Numbered from the stretch's first letter, positions 52,163-60,951 are shown. The stretch is DNA of 64,000 nucleotides from Nakamurella endophytica (GCF_014646215.1 NZ_BMNA01000003.1:248001-312000), one strand, 5' to 3'. Made by a program: numbers and translations. Notes: generated by a model from the sequence alone, not told the origin.

Positions 52163-53190
52163 CCGCTCCGCTCCGCGCGGCCGTGCTGGGATATGGGTTG
52201 GCCGGCAGCGTGTTCCACGCACCGTTGTTGACGGCCGAGCCCGACTGCACGGTGGCCGCCATCGTCACCGGCAATCCCGATCGGGCAGCGGCGGCCGGCG
52301 AGCGGTACCCGCGGGCCACCGTCCTGGGTACGGTCGACGAGCTGCTGGCCCGTGCCGGCGACTACGACCTCGCGGTGGTCGCCGCGCCGACGCCCGTGCA
52401 TGCGGAGCTGGCCGAGCGCACCCTGTCGGCCGGCCTGCCCACGGTCGTCGACAAGCCGCTGGCGGTGCACAGTGCCGACGTCGAGCGGCTGCTGACCCTC
52501 GCCGCGCGACTGGGCGTCCCGCTGACGGCCTTCCAGAACCGACGCTGGGACGGGGACTTCCGCACCGTGCGTCGGCTGGTGGACAGCGGGGCGCTGGGCG
52601 AGGTCTGGCGGTTCGAGTCCCGCTTCGAGTGGCTCAACCCGCGCCCACGCCCTGCCTGGAAGAGCGGTACCGCCGGCGCCGACGGCGGCGGCGTCGCCTA
52701 CGACCTCGGAGCGCACCTCATCGACCAGGCGGTCCAGCTGTTCGGACCTGTCGACTCGTACTACGGCGAGTTGCTCACCCACCGCGCCGGCGCCGTCAAC
52801 GACGACGACTCGTTCGTCGCCCTGCGCCACGTCTCGGGCGTCCGGTCCCACCTGTCCATGAGCTCCCTGGTGGCGCAGCGCGGCTTCCGCTTCCGGGTGC
52901 TGGGGTCGGAACAGGCCTTCACCAAGTGGGGTCTGGATCCGCAGGAGTCGCAGCTGGCGTCCGGCATAGCGGCGACCGACCCGGCCTTCGGTGTCGAGGA
53001 ACCGGAGCGGTGGGGCCGGCTGGGCAACGACGAGGACGCCGCAACGGTGCCCACGGAGCACGGTGGCTACCGCGAGTTCTACCGCCTGTTCGCCGCCGCG
53101 GTGCGCGGCCGGGGCCCGCTGCCGGTCGATCCCGCGGATGCGCTCGTGGGCGTCCGGATCCTGGAGGACCTGCACGCGACCGGGGGGTGA
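52159..53190 (+). CDS. Gfo/Idh/MocA family oxidoreductase (YdgJ/scyllo-inositol-dehydrogenase-like)
   Basis: A 343-residue oxidoreductase with AAVLGYGLAGSVFHAPLL, DKP in place of EKP (TVVDKPLAV), NRRWDGDFRT and D-x-G-x-H as YDLGAH. This pattern is typical of the YdgJ/IolW-like group that reduces or oxidises inositol or glucose-type ketones with NADP(H). Coupled by ATGA to the preceding gene and followed by a strong hairpin terminator. Confidence 0.91.
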   Translation: MTAPLRAAVLGYGLAGSVFHAPLLTAEPDCTVAAIVTGNPDRAAAAGERYPRATVLGTVDELLARAGDYDLAVVAAPTPVHAELAERTLSAGLPTVVDKPLAVHSADVERLLTLAARLGVPLTAFQNRRWDGDFRTVRRLVDSGALGEVWRFESRFEWLNPRPRPAWKSGTAGADGGGVAYDLGAHLIDQAVQLFGPVDSYYGELLTHRAGAVNDDDSFVALRHVSGVRSHLSMSSLVAQRGFRFRVLGSEQAFTKWGLDPQESQLASGIAATDPAFGVEEPERWGRLGNDEDAATVPTEHGGYREFYRLFAAAVRGRGPLPVDPADALVGVRILEDLHATGG

Positions 53191-53195
53191 GCGCA

Positions 53196-53248
53196 CGACA
53201 GCCCGCCGGCCACCGGCCGCAGGAGGCCGGGCAGCGGGCGGGCTGTCG
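53196..53248. terminator. Bidirectional hairpin terminator
   Basis: CGACAGCCCGCC (53196-53207) and GGCGGGCTGTCG (53237-53248) are perfect 12-bp inverted repeats with an inner GGCC/GGCC hairpin in the loop. It lies between the convergent genes ending at 53190 and 53263. Confidence 0.72.
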
Positions 53249-53262
53249 CGGGGGTGTTCCGG

Positions 53263-54363
53263 TCAGAGCGTGCGGGCGTAGGGATCCCAGCCGACCGGGA
53301 GCGACGTCGCCCGCGGAGCCGTGCTCTCGACCTGGACGAAGCGGCGCTGCTCCATCGATTCGGTGACCGCCGACAGCGTGTCCAGGACGTGGTAGGCCAG
53401 CTCACCCGGCACCTGGTGGGGTACCCCGGCTCGGACGGAGCGGGCGATGTCGAGCGCGCCCAGCCCTCGCCCACCCACCGGGCCCTCGGCCGGGACGACC
53501 GTCCAGTCGTCGTCGCCCCGGTGCCGGATGCGCAGGTCGCCGTCGAAGTTGTTGGGGTCCGGGACGGCCAGCGTCCCCTCCGTGCCGACGATCTCGACGT
53601 GGCCCACGCGCCGGTGGGGGGAGTCCCAGGACAGCACGGTGGTCGAGGTCTCCCCGGACGCGAAGTCGGCCAGCACGCTGACCTGCGTCGGCACCTTCGC
53701 CACGATCTCGGTACCGGCCCTGGGGCCGACCAACCAGGTGCGACTGGGTCGCGCGATCCGGCCGTTCCCGATGACCGAGCGGAACGAGCCGAAGGTGCGG
53801 GACAGCGCCGTGAGGTAGTACGGCCCCATGTCCCACAGCGGTCCGGCTCCGCGGGAGAGCAGTACCTCGAGGTTGCGGTGGTCGTCCTGCGGTCCTGGCA
53901 CCTCGAACAGCGTCAGACCCGAGAGCGGCGTGCCGATGTCGCCCCGCTCGATGACCCGCAATGCGGTCTGCAGGCCGGCACCGAGCACGGTGTCCGGCGC
54001 CCCGCCGATGCGCAGCCCGGCCGCGTCCGCCTTCTCCAGCAGCTGCCGACCGGTCTCGCGGTCCAGCGCGAACGGCTTTTCGGTCCACACGTGCTTGCCG
54101 GCGCCCAGCGCCGCCATCGACACCTCGGCATGCGCCGCCGGGATGGTGAGGTTGACGATGATTTCGACGTCCGGATGGTCGAGCGCCACCTCCGGAGGCC
54201 CGGATTCGGCCACGCCGTAGGTGGCCGCCTGCTCGGCAGCCTTGTCGGTGAACAGGTCCGCGACGACGTGCACCTGCACGTCGGGGAAGCGGGTGAGGTT
54301 GGCCAGGTACTGGTTGCTGATCGTCCCGGCACCGATGACGCCGACACCGACGGGGCCTGTCAC
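53263..54363 (-). CDS. Gfo/Idh/MocA family oxidoreductase (copy 2 of the duplicated cassette)
   Basis: A 366-residue paralogue of the protein at 4691-5806: VGVIGAGTISNQYL, EKP in HVWTEKPFAL, APDTVLGAGLQ, and GAGPLWDMGPYY with Tyr replacing the catalytic His. GTG 54363 overlaps the stop of the TIM-barrel gene exactly as at the first locus. Same expected chemistry on a sugar alcohol group. It forms a two-gene unit with the next gene. Confidence 0.92.
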   Translation of the reverse strand: MTGPVGVGVIGAGTISNQYLANLTRFPDVQVHVVADLFTDKAAEQAATYGVAESGPPEVALDHPDVEIIVNLTIPAAHAEVSMAALGAGKHVWTEKPFALDRETGRQLLEKADAAGLRIGGAPDTVLGAGLQTALRVIERGDIGTPLSGLTLFEVPGPQDDHRNLEVLLSRGAGPLWDMGPYYLTALSRTFGSFRSVIGNGRIARPSRTWLVGPRAGTEIVAKVPTQVSVLADFASGETSTTVLSWDSPHRRVGHVEIVGTEGTLAVPDPNNFDGDLRIRHRGDDDWTVVPAEGPVGGRGLGALDIARSVRAGVPHQVPGELAYHVLDTLSAVTESMEQRRFVQVESTAPRATSLPVGWDPYARTL

Positions 54364-55109
54364 GCCGGCACCTGCGCGTCGAGGTAGGCGAAGCTCTGCG
54401 CCACGGCGTCGAACACGTCGCCCGCGTAGTCGTCGAACTCGATCACCCCGACCTCCAGCTGGGGAGCCGCCGCGATGATCGCCTCGATCGGCAGGTCCCC
54501 CTGCCCGGCGGGGCGCTGCTGGGAGTTGTCGTGGTTGACCGGGCCGTCCTTGAGGTGCAGGAAGTGGACCCGGTCGGACAGCCGGCCGACCAGGTCGACC
54601 GGGTCCTGTCCGCCCACGGCGACCCAGTACGCGTCGACCTCCAGCAGGACTGCCGGGTCCAACCGGTCGACCAGCGCTTCGAGCGCCGTCTTGCCGTCGT
54701 ACCGGTGCTCCAGCTCCCACCAGTGGTTGTGGTAGGCGACGCGGAGACCGAAGTCGGCGGCCTTGGCCGCTGCCGCGTTCAACTGGTCGGCGATGTGCTG
54801 GACAGCGTCGACGGAACCCCAGAACTGGTCCGGCACGAAGGTCTCGATCACCGTGTGCGCCCCCAGGTCCACCGCGATGGGGAACACCGGGTCGACGTCC
54901 ACGTCGACCAGCGATGCGGTCATGGTCGGCGACGTCAGCCCGTTGTCGCGGATGGCGTCGCGGAGCTCTCGCCCCTTCGAGTGGATCTTGTAGGACGACT
55001 CGACCTGCCGGAACCCGATCCCGGCCACCCGGGCGATCGTGCCGGGGATGTCCTCGTCCAGCGCGTGGCGGACGCTGTAGAGCTGCAGGGAGAGCGAAGA
55101 GAGTGGCAC
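54360..55109 (-). CDS. Xylose-isomerase-like TIM-barrel protein (copy 2 of the duplicated cassette)
   Basis: A 249-residue paralogue of the proteins at 5803 and 9472, with LSLQLYSVRHAL, AYHNHWWELE, VDAYWVAVGGQDP and VHFLHLKDG. GTG 55109 has GAAAGG upstream and gives the same N-terminus as its paralogues. It is promoter-proximal; an AATGTTCGC motif lies about 90 bp upstream. Likely acts on the product of the co-transcribed Gfo/Idh enzyme. Confidence 0.9.
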   Translation of the reverse strand: MPLSSLSLQLYSVRHALDEDIPGTIARVAGIGFRQVESSYKIHSKGRELRDAIRDNGLTSPTMTASLVDVDVDPVFPIAVDLGAHTVIETFVPDQFWGSVDAVQHIADQLNAAAAKAADFGLRVAYHNHWWELEHRYDGKTALEALVDRLDPAVLLEVDAYWVAVGGQDPVDLVGRLSDRVHFLHLKDGPVNHDNSQQRPAGQGDLPIEAIIAAAPQLEVGVIEFDDYAGDVFDAVAQSFAYLDAQVPA

Positions 55110-55195
55110 CGTTGACCTTTCGCCGTGGGCGGGGACGCCGCGCGCCCGACTGGGCACCGGCCAGGCCTGCGCGTCGACCGCTTCATCGTAGCGAG

Positions 55196-55204
55196 AATGT
55201 TCGC
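55196..55204. promoter_or_regulatory. AATGTTCGC motif upstream of the second Gfo/TIM cassette
   Basis: Identical to 37653-37661 in front of the importer/kinase/aldolase operon. It is followed by an imperfect inverted repeat, GCAA...TTGC (55203-55224). Candidate DeoR operator; two identical nonamers alone are modest evidence. Confidence 0.45.
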
Positions 55205-55315
55205 AAACGCACAAGATGTGTTGCGTGGCAACCACGGGTCGGGAGTCCACGGTCGGGTCGGAGCGCGCCACGCTCGACCGCGGAACTCGGTGGCGCACCG
55301 TGCGACGGTGACCGG

Positions 55316-56146
55316 ATGAGTCGCGAAGCCCCCGACCCCGACCGCCCGTACACCGGGCCGTGGACCATCGCCGCGGCGCGGCGGTTCTTCGAGCCCGCGC
55401 GGGCGCCGCTGCGCGTCCGGGTCGACCGGGAGTGGACCACCCCGGGGCTGTCGTGGCGCGAGATCCGGTTCGACGTCCGCGACGGGCTGTCCTCGCCGGC
55501 CACGGTGGTGCTGCCGGCCGGCGGGGATCCGGTCCGGGGCGTCGTGCTCGCCCACGGCGGCAGCGACGACGGGCGGCGCTTCCACGTCGACGACGGTGCG
55601 GAGATGGCGCGGGCGGGCGCCGCGGTGCTGCTGCCGGTGACGCGGTCCGGGCCCGGACCGGACATCGACGTGGCCGTCGCCGGCATCCGGGACGCCGTCC
55701 TCACCCTGCGACGCGCCCTGACGGTGCTGCTGGAGTGGGTCGGCGCGCCGCGCGACGTGTCGTACGTCGGCCACAGCGCCGGCGGCGGCCAGGGCGCCTA
55801 CCTGTCCGCGGTGGAACCGCGGCTGCGTCGGGTGGTGGTGATGTCGTTCGGTGCGGGCACGATGCTGCGGATCGGCCGCGGGCAGCGGGAGGCGAGCGGG
55901 CTGCCGTGGACCGACGCCGACACGGCGGCCATCGACTGGTTCGACGCGGCGCGGTACGTTGCCCACAGCAGCGCGCCGCTGCTCTTCCAGCACGGTCGGC
56001 ACGACCCGGTCGTACCGACCGGGGAGGCGCGTCGGCTGTACGAGGCGGCCGCCGAGCCGCGGCAGTGGCGCGAGTACGACTGCGACCACAACGTCGCGGA
56101 CGACCGGGCAGCCCGGGTCGACCGGGCGGCCTTCCTGGCCTCGTGA
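55316..56146 (+). CDS. Alpha/beta hydrolase (dienelactone-hydrolase/esterase-like)
   Basis: A 276-residue alpha/beta hydrolase: oxyanion region VVLAHGGSDD, nucleophile G-H-S-A-G-G, acid Asp in GRHDPVVP and His in CDHNVAD. No signal peptide, so cytoplasmic. ATG 55316 is assigned by the start of homologous-looking sequence; no strong ribosome-binding site is seen. It stands alone between divergent and convergent sugar genes, so its role is unknown. Confidence 0.82.
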   Translation: MSREAPDPDRPYTGPWTIAAARRFFEPARAPLRVRVDREWTTPGLSWREIRFDVRDGLSSPATVVLPAGGDPVRGVVLAHGGSDDGRRFHVDDGAEMARAGAAVLLPVTRSGPGPDIDVAVAGIRDAVLTLRRALTVLLEWVGAPRDVSYVGHSAGGGQGAYLSAVEPRLRRVVVMSFGAGTMLRIGRGQREASGLPWTDADTAAIDWFDAARYVAHSSAPLLFQHGRHDPVVPTGEARRLYEAAAEPRQWREYDCDHNVADDRAARVDRAAFLAS

Positions 56147-56177
56147 CGGCGCCGCCGGGCGCGCAACGAGGATCGGG

Positions 56178-57203
56178 TCAGAGGGTGATGACCACCTTGT
56201 GCGCGGTCTTGTCCCGCGCCAGGGTCTCCAGCGCCGTGCCGTACTCCTCGAGCGGGAACCGGTGGGTGATGATCCCGTCCGTACGTGCCCTGCCGGCGCG
56301 CAGCGCCGCGATCGCCGCGCCGAACGAGGTCATCTCGGCGAACGAGCCCTTGATGGTGATCTCGCGGCGGAACACGTCGAACGGGGCGAACGTCATGGTC
56401 TCGTCCGCCCGGGTCACCCCGTAGATCAGCACGGTGCCGCCGCTGCGGGTGAGCGGGACGCACATGTCGCCCACCGTGGTGGCCCCGGTGGCCTCCACCA
56501 CCACGTCGTACCCGTCGCCGCCGGGGGAGGCGGCCAGCAACGCCTCGGTGGCGGCGGCCGCGTCGTCGCGCGGGATCAGCACGGTGTTCTCGATGCCCAG
56601 ACCCCGCGCGGTCTCCAGCTTGAACGCGGTCGGCCCGGCGACCGTCACCGACGCGGCCCCGCCGGTGGCGATCAGCTGGGCGAGCAGCAGGCCGGTCGGC
56701 CCGGCACCGATCACCAGCGCGCTGCTGCCCGGGCGGACCTGCAGCGTCTCCAGCCCGTGCATGGCGCAGGCCGACGGCTCGGTGAAGACCGCGGTGTCGG
56801 GGTCGATCCCGTCGACCGAGAACACCAGGTCGGCGTCGACGCTGGCGTACTCGGCGAAGAAGCCGTCGGTGTTCGCCCCGAGGCCCTTGGCGTTGCGGCA
56901 CAGGATGAGCCGGCCGGCGAGGCAGAAGTCGCAGTGCCCGCAGTACACGTTCGGGTTGACGGTGACCTGCTCGCCCACCCGGAAGCGGTCCACGTTCGCG
57001 CCCAGTCCGGCGACGGTGCCGACCATCTCGTGTCCCGGGATGAGCGGGAAGACCGCGTTGAAGTCGCCGTTGTGGATGTGCAGGTCGGTGCCGCACACCC
57101 CGACCTGCAGCACCTTGATGAGCACCTGGCCGGGCCCCGGCGTGGGCGTCGGCACGTCGGCGACCCGGAAGCTCCGGGCGGCGTCGTAGTGGACGGCTCT
57201 CAT
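56178..57203 (-). CDS. Zinc-dependent polyol dehydrogenase (sorbitol/arabinitol-dehydrogenase-like)
   Basis: A 341-residue MDR enzyme. Catalytic zinc: GVCGTDLHIH and GHEMVG; structural zinc: the Cys-rich YCGHCDFCLAGRLILC; cofactor loop ALVIGAGPTGLLL. It probably oxidises a pentitol or hexitol. The promoter region is shared with a divergent LacI-type gene and carries two perfect operators, so the repressor very probably controls it. Confidence 0.94.
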   Translation of the reverse strand: MRAVHYDAARSFRVADVPTPTPGPGQVLIKVLQVGVCGTDLHIHNGDFNAVFPLIPGHEMVGTVAGLGANVDRFRVGEQVTVNPNVYCGHCDFCLAGRLILCRNAKGLGANTDGFFAEYASVDADLVFSVDGIDPDTAVFTEPSACAMHGLETLQVRPGSSALVIGAGPTGLLLAQLIATGGAASVTVAGPTAFKLETARGLGIENTVLIPRDDAAAATEALLAASPGGDGYDVVVEATGATTVGDMCVPLTRSGGTVLIYGVTRADETMTFAPFDVFRREITIKGSFAEMTSFGAAIAALRAGRARTDGIITHRFPLEEYGTALETLARDKTAHKVVITL

Positions 57204-57287
57204 CGGCCTGACCTCTCTGTCGCGGTACCGGTCGGCCCGGACGGTGCAGCGCCCGGCCGTGCTGGCCCCGAGCGTAGAGCACGGCCT

Positions 57288-57303
57288 CTGTCACCGGTGA
57301 CAG
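57288..57303. promoter_or_regulatory. LacI operator O1 (CTGTCACCGGTGACAG)
   Basis: Perfect 16-bp palindrome with central CG, 85 bp from the dehydrogenase start. An identical copy lies at 57323-57338; centres are 35 bp apart. Confidence 0.88.
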
Positions 57304-57322
57304 AAAGAGCGGGTGTCGTCTA

Positions 57323-57338
57323 CTGTCACCGGTGACAG
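57323..57338. promoter_or_regulatory. LacI operator O2 (CTGTCACCGGTGACAG)
   Basis: Second identical 16-bp palindrome, 30 bp before the lacI-type start. Expected binding site of the adjacent LacI-family protein for autoregulation. Confidence 0.88.
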
Positions 57339-57368
57339 ATCGACCCGCGACCCGGGACGGAGGTGCCG

Positions 57369-58385
57369 GTGACCACGATGCGCGACGTCGCGGCCCGGGC
57401 CGGGGTCAGCGGGAAGACCGTGTCCCGGGTGGTGAACGGCGACCGGTACGTCTCGGCCGAGGTGCGGACCAGGGTCGAGCAGGCCATCGCCGACCTGCAG
57501 TACGTCCCGGACATGCTGGCCCGGACGTTCCGCACCGGGCGGGACCGGGCGATCGGCGTCGCGGTGCCGGACATCGCCGACGCCTTCTTCGGGGCCGTCG
57601 TGCAGTCCGTCGCCGAGCACGCGCGGATGGCCGGTTCCGCCGTGCTGGTCACCACTCTCGGCGGTGACGCCGACCTCGAGCGCCCTGCGGTGGAGTCGCT
57701 GCTGCGCCGGCACGTCACCGGCCTGCTGCTCGCGCCGACCGCCGCCGACCAGAGCTACCTGCGGCCGTGGCAGGAGCACACCGAGGTCGTGTTCGTCGAC
57801 CGGCCGCCGCGCCGCGCCGTCGCGGACAGCGTGGTCGAGGACGACTTCGGGGGTGCCGGGACGGCCGTCCGCCACCTGGTGGAGCAGGGGCACCGGCGGG
57901 TGGCGTTCGTCGGGCGCGGCCGCTCGGTGGCCACCACGGCACGGCGGCTGGAGGGCTACCGATCGGCGCTGGCCGAGGCCGGGCTGCCGGCGGATCCGGA
58001 TCTGGAACGACCGCTGGACGGGCCCCAGGCCGCGACGGCGACCGAGGTGCTCGACGCGCTGCTGGGCCTGCACCGGCCACCGACCGCGATCTTCTCGTCC
58101 GACTCGCTCACGTCGCAGGCGGTGCTCGCGCAGTTGCACCGACGCGCCCGTACGGACCTGGCGTTCGTCAGTTTCGGGGACTTCCCGATGGCGGCCGCCC
58201 TGCGGCCGTCCGTGACGGTCGTCGACCAGGATCCGGCGGCGCTCGGCCGGGTGGCGGCCGAGCGGCTGTTCCAGCGCATCGAGTCGCCGGGGCGCCGCCT
58301 GAAGCGGCAGCTGGTGCTGCCGGTGACGCTCGTCGTCCGGGAGTCCAGCCAGGTCCCGGTTCCCGCCTCCCGCCCCGCCGGCTGA
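57369..58385 (+). CDS. LacI-family transcriptional regulator
   Basis: A 338-residue LacI protein with HTH TMRDVAARAGVSGKTVSRVVNG and a sugar-sensing domain (AIGVAVPDIADAFFG, GHRRVAFVGRG). GTG 57369 is favoured because GGAGG lies five bases upstream; GTG 57363 and ATG 57378 are alternatives. It is divergent from the polyol dehydrogenase and faces two perfect CTGTCACCGGTGACAG operators. The effector is probably the polyol or its ketose. Confidence 0.94.
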   Translation: MTTMRDVAARAGVSGKTVSRVVNGDRYVSAEVRTRVEQAIADLQYVPDMLARTFRTGRDRAIGVAVPDIADAFFGAVVQSVAEHARMAGSAVLVTTLGGDADLERPAVESLLRRHVTGLLLAPTAADQSYLRPWQEHTEVVFVDRPPRRAVADSVVEDDFGGAGTAVRHLVEQGHRRVAFVGRGRSVATTARRLEGYRSALAEAGLPADPDLERPLDGPQAATATEVLDALLGLHRPPTAIFSSDSLTSQAVLAQLHRRARTDLAFVSFGDFPMAAALRPSVTVVDQDPAALGRVAAERLFQRIESPGRRLKRQLVLPVTLVVRESSQVPVPASRPAG

Positions 58386-58423
58386 CCGGCGTGGGCACCG
58401 CAGACCGATCGGAGATCTCGACG

Positions 58424-59065
58424 GTGACCACGCTGACGGTCGATGCCGTGCTGTTCGACCTGGACGGCACGCTGGTCGACAGCACCGCCAGCGTCCACCG
58501 CAACTGGGCGGTGATCGCCCGGTTGCTCGGCCGGCCGGGCGAGGATCTGATCGGCGACCTGCACGGCATCCCGGCCCGCCAGGTGCTGCGGATGCGCGCC
58601 CCGGACCTGTCCGAGGACCGGCTGGACGAGCTGCACCGGGTGGTGAGCGAGGGCGAGGTGGCGGAAGCGGGGTCGGTGGTACCGACGCCGGGGGCCGCCG
58701 AGCTGCTTGCGGGCCTGCCGGCCGACCGGTGGGCGGTGGTGACCAGCGGGGGCCGCCGGTTGGCGGCCGCCCGGATGGCCGGGTCCGGGCTGCCGGCGCC
58801 GGTCGCGATGGTGACCGCCGACGACGTCACCACCGGCAAGCCGGACCCTGAGCCGTTCCTGCTCGGTGCCGCGGCGCTGCACCGGGACCCGTCCCGCTGC
58901 CTGGTCGTCGAGGACGCGCCCGCCGGCGTGGCGGCGGCGCGGGCGGCCGGGTGCCCGGTGCTGGGGCTGCGCACCACCTACCCGTCACTGGACGCCGACA
59001 CCGTCGCCGACCTGACCGCGGTACGGATCGACCCGCAGGACGGTGGGCTGCTGGTCCGGTACTGA
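58424..59065 (+). CDS. HAD-superfamily sugar/polyol phosphatase
   Basis: A 213-residue HAD hydrolase (subfamily IA). Motif I is FDLDGTLVDS with nucleophile and acid Asp, motif II is the Thr/Ser of VVTSGG, motif III the Lys in GKPDPEPF and motif IV the acidic pair of VVEDAP. It resembles YfbT/YniC-type sugar phosphatases. GTG 58424 follows GGAG; GTG 58391 is a longer alternative. It is 38 nt after the lacI gene and may dephosphorylate a polyol or sugar phosphate that would otherwise accumulate. Confidence 0.9.
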   Translation: MTTLTVDAVLFDLDGTLVDSTASVHRNWAVIARLLGRPGEDLIGDLHGIPARQVLRMRAPDLSEDRLDELHRVVSEGEVAEAGSVVPTPGAAELLAGLPADRWAVVTSGGRRLAAARMAGSGLPAPVAMVTADDVTTGKPDPEPFLLGAAALHRDPSRCLVVEDAPAGVAAARAAGCPVLGLRTTYPSLDADTVADLTAVRIDPQDGGLLVRY

Positions 59066-59085
59066 CCGGCGCGTGCCCGGCGGGC

Positions 59086-60375
59086 TCAGCCGGCGGTCGC
59101 CCGGTGGCTGTCCGGGTCCTCGGCGGCGGCGTCCGCTGTGGAGGCGCCGCCCGGAGGCATTGCCCGGCCGCCGGTGTGGGCGGTGAGCGCGAGCGCCGCC
59201 ACGACGGCCACGCAGGCCAGCCCGCCGGTGAGCAGGGCGGTCCCCGGTGAGGTCCAGCGGGCCACCAGGCCGGCCCGCATGTCGCCGACGTCCGGGCCCG
59301 CCTGGCCGACCATCTGTTCCGCGGACGCCACCCGGCCGCGCAGCTCGTCCGGCGTGTGCAGCTGGACGAGGGCGCCCCGCGCCACCACGGCCACCGTGTC
59401 CGCCGCTCCCGCCACCACCAGGCAGCCCAGCCCCAGCCAGGCCTGGTCCACCACGCCGAACGCGGCCAGCGCCAGGCCCCACAGGGCGGCGGCGGCGAAC
59501 ATCACCCGCTGCTGGCGTCGCGCCCGGGTGAAGTGCCCGGAGAACACACCGGCCAGCACGCCACCCACCGCGATGGAGCTCAGGAACAGGCCCAGCGTCC
59601 GCGGGTCGTCCCCGAAGCGCTCCGCGTTCACGGCGGGGAACAGGCTGATCGGCATGGCGAGAACCGTGGACGCCAGGTCGGTGAGCAGCGCGCCGCGCAC
59701 GGTGCGGTGGCCGGCCAGGAACCGCAGTCCGTCCCCGACGCCGCGCAGTCCGGCGCGGGCCGGCTCGCCGGTGGGCCGCATGGCGGGGAGTCCCCGCGCG
59801 CCGAGGAATGCCAGCCCGAAGCTCACCGCGTCGACCAGGTAGCAGGCGGCGAGCCCGAACCCGCCCGCGATGACGCCACCGAGCGCCGGCCCCCCGAGCA
59901 TCGCCGCCTGGAACGAGAGGTGTTGCAGCGCCTGTCCTGCCGGGACCTTGTCGGCGGGCAGCAGCCGGGGGAGGAAGGTCCTGGAGGCCGGCCCGCCGCC
60001 GGCCACGAAGCACGACTGCAGTGCCACGACCGCGAGCACGGCCGGCGGCCGCCAGCCGCCGGCCAGGGCCTGCGCCGCCAGCGCCGCGGAGCACAGCGCC
60101 TGTCCCGTAGTGGTGACCAGGTAGAACCGCCGCCGGTCGGTGCGGTCGACGATGGTGCCGGCGACCAGTCCCAGGACCAGGATCGGCACGGCCTGCGCCA
60201 GGCCGGCCAGCCCGGTCCAGACCGTGCTGCGGGTCTGCTGCCAGATCTGCAGCAGGACGGCGACCTGGGTCATCTGCGACCCGAAGCCGGAGGCGCTGCG
60301 GCCCAACCACAACCGCCGGAACGCGGGCGAGATCCTCAGCGGCGTGAGGTCGATCAATGCGTGTCGGAATGCCAT
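59086..60375 (-). CDS. MFS transporter (MFS_3, multidrug/siderophore-exporter-like)
   Basis: A 429-residue, 12-helix major facilitator. It starts LRISPAFRRLWLGRSASGFGSQM, and motif A is DRTDRRRFYLV after helix 2. ATG 60375 places its start within the last 22 bases of the marR-like gene, so the two are coupled. The C-terminal 40 residues are hydrophilic and Ala/Asp/Gly-rich. It probably exports a compound sensed by the MarR protein. Confidence 0.92.
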   Translation of the reverse strand: MAFRHALIDLTPLRISPAFRRLWLGRSASGFGSQMTQVAVLLQIWQQTRSTVWTGLAGLAQAVPILVLGLVAGTIVDRTDRRRFYLVTTTGQALCSAALAAQALAGGWRPPAVLAVVALQSCFVAGGGPASRTFLPRLLPADKVPAGQALQHLSFQAAMLGGPALGGVIAGGFGLAACYLVDAVSFGLAFLGARGLPAMRPTGEPARAGLRGVGDGLRFLAGHRTVRGALLTDLASTVLAMPISLFPAVNAERFGDDPRTLGLFLSSIAVGGVLAGVFSGHFTRARRQQRVMFAAAALWGLALAAFGVVDQAWLGLGCLVVAGAADTVAVVARGALVQLHTPDELRGRVASAEQMVGQAGPDVGDMRAGLVARWTSPGTALLTGGLACVAVVAALALTAHTGGRAMPPGGASTADAAAEDPDSHRATAG

Positions 60376-60860
60376 GCCGGGTCCTCGCGGAGACGGTCCA
60401 GGATGCGGTCGTGAAAGCTGCGCCGCGCCAGCGCCGTCCGCAGATCGCGCACCACCTGCTGTAGCGGGTACGGGATCTCGGCCTCCAACTCGGCGACGGT
60501 CGCCTCGGTGGCGCGCCACTCGGCGGCCAGCCGGTCGACGATGGCCTCCGCCCGCTGGGTCAGCACCACCCGCTTGCTGCGGGCGTCGGCGCCGGGGACG
60601 GTGCGCACGAGGCCGGCCGCGCGCAGCGCTGCCACCTTCTGGCTGGCGGCCGAGTGGGTGCGATCCAGCGACGCGGCGAGCTCGCCGATCGTCATCGGTC
60701 CGCGGTGGTGCAGCCGCAGGAGCTCGCCCACGAAGCTCGGGCGGATGCCCGGGATGGCGGCCTCCTCGTAGAGCCGCGCGATGTCGGCGTCCATCTCGGC
60801 CTGGAGCAGCCGCAGCTCGCGCCAGGCACCTTCTTCGCTGGGGTCGGGCAGGTCGGTCAT
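60354..60860 (-). CDS. MarR-family transcriptional regulator
   Basis: A 168-residue winged-helix regulator: GPMTIGELAASLDRTHSAASQKVAALRAAGLV is the recognition region, preceded by a helical N-terminus. ATG 60860 is used; a reading from 60887 would start inside the palindrome. The gene is upstream of and overlaps the MFS exporter gene, and a 26-bp operator-like palindrome sits 11 bp before its start, indicating autoregulation of the pair. Confidence 0.9.
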   Translation of the reverse strand: MTDLPDPSEEGAWRELRLLQAEMDADIARLYEEAAIPGIRPSFVGELLRLHHRGPMTIGELAASLDRTHSAASQKVAALRAAGLVRTVPGADARSKRVVLTQRAEAIVDRLAAEWRATEATVAELEAEIPYPLQQVVRDLRTALARRSFHDRILDRLREDPAWHSDTH

Positions 60861-60870
60861 CGGAACAATA

Positions 60871-60896
60871 TAACAGCACTTATACAAGTGCTGTTA
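60871..60896. promoter_or_regulatory. 26-bp perfect palindrome, MarR operator
   Basis: TAACAGCACTT and AAGTGCTGTTA are perfect 11-bp inverted repeats around ATAC. It lies directly in front of the marR-MFS pair in an AT-rich island that would also contain the promoter, and about 55 bp from the divergent hypothetical gene. Confidence 0.86.
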
Positions 60897-60951
60897 CATC
60901 TCGGCGTCCGGTGACAGCCGGACAACTGCCGGCCCGACCTACCCTGGCGGG

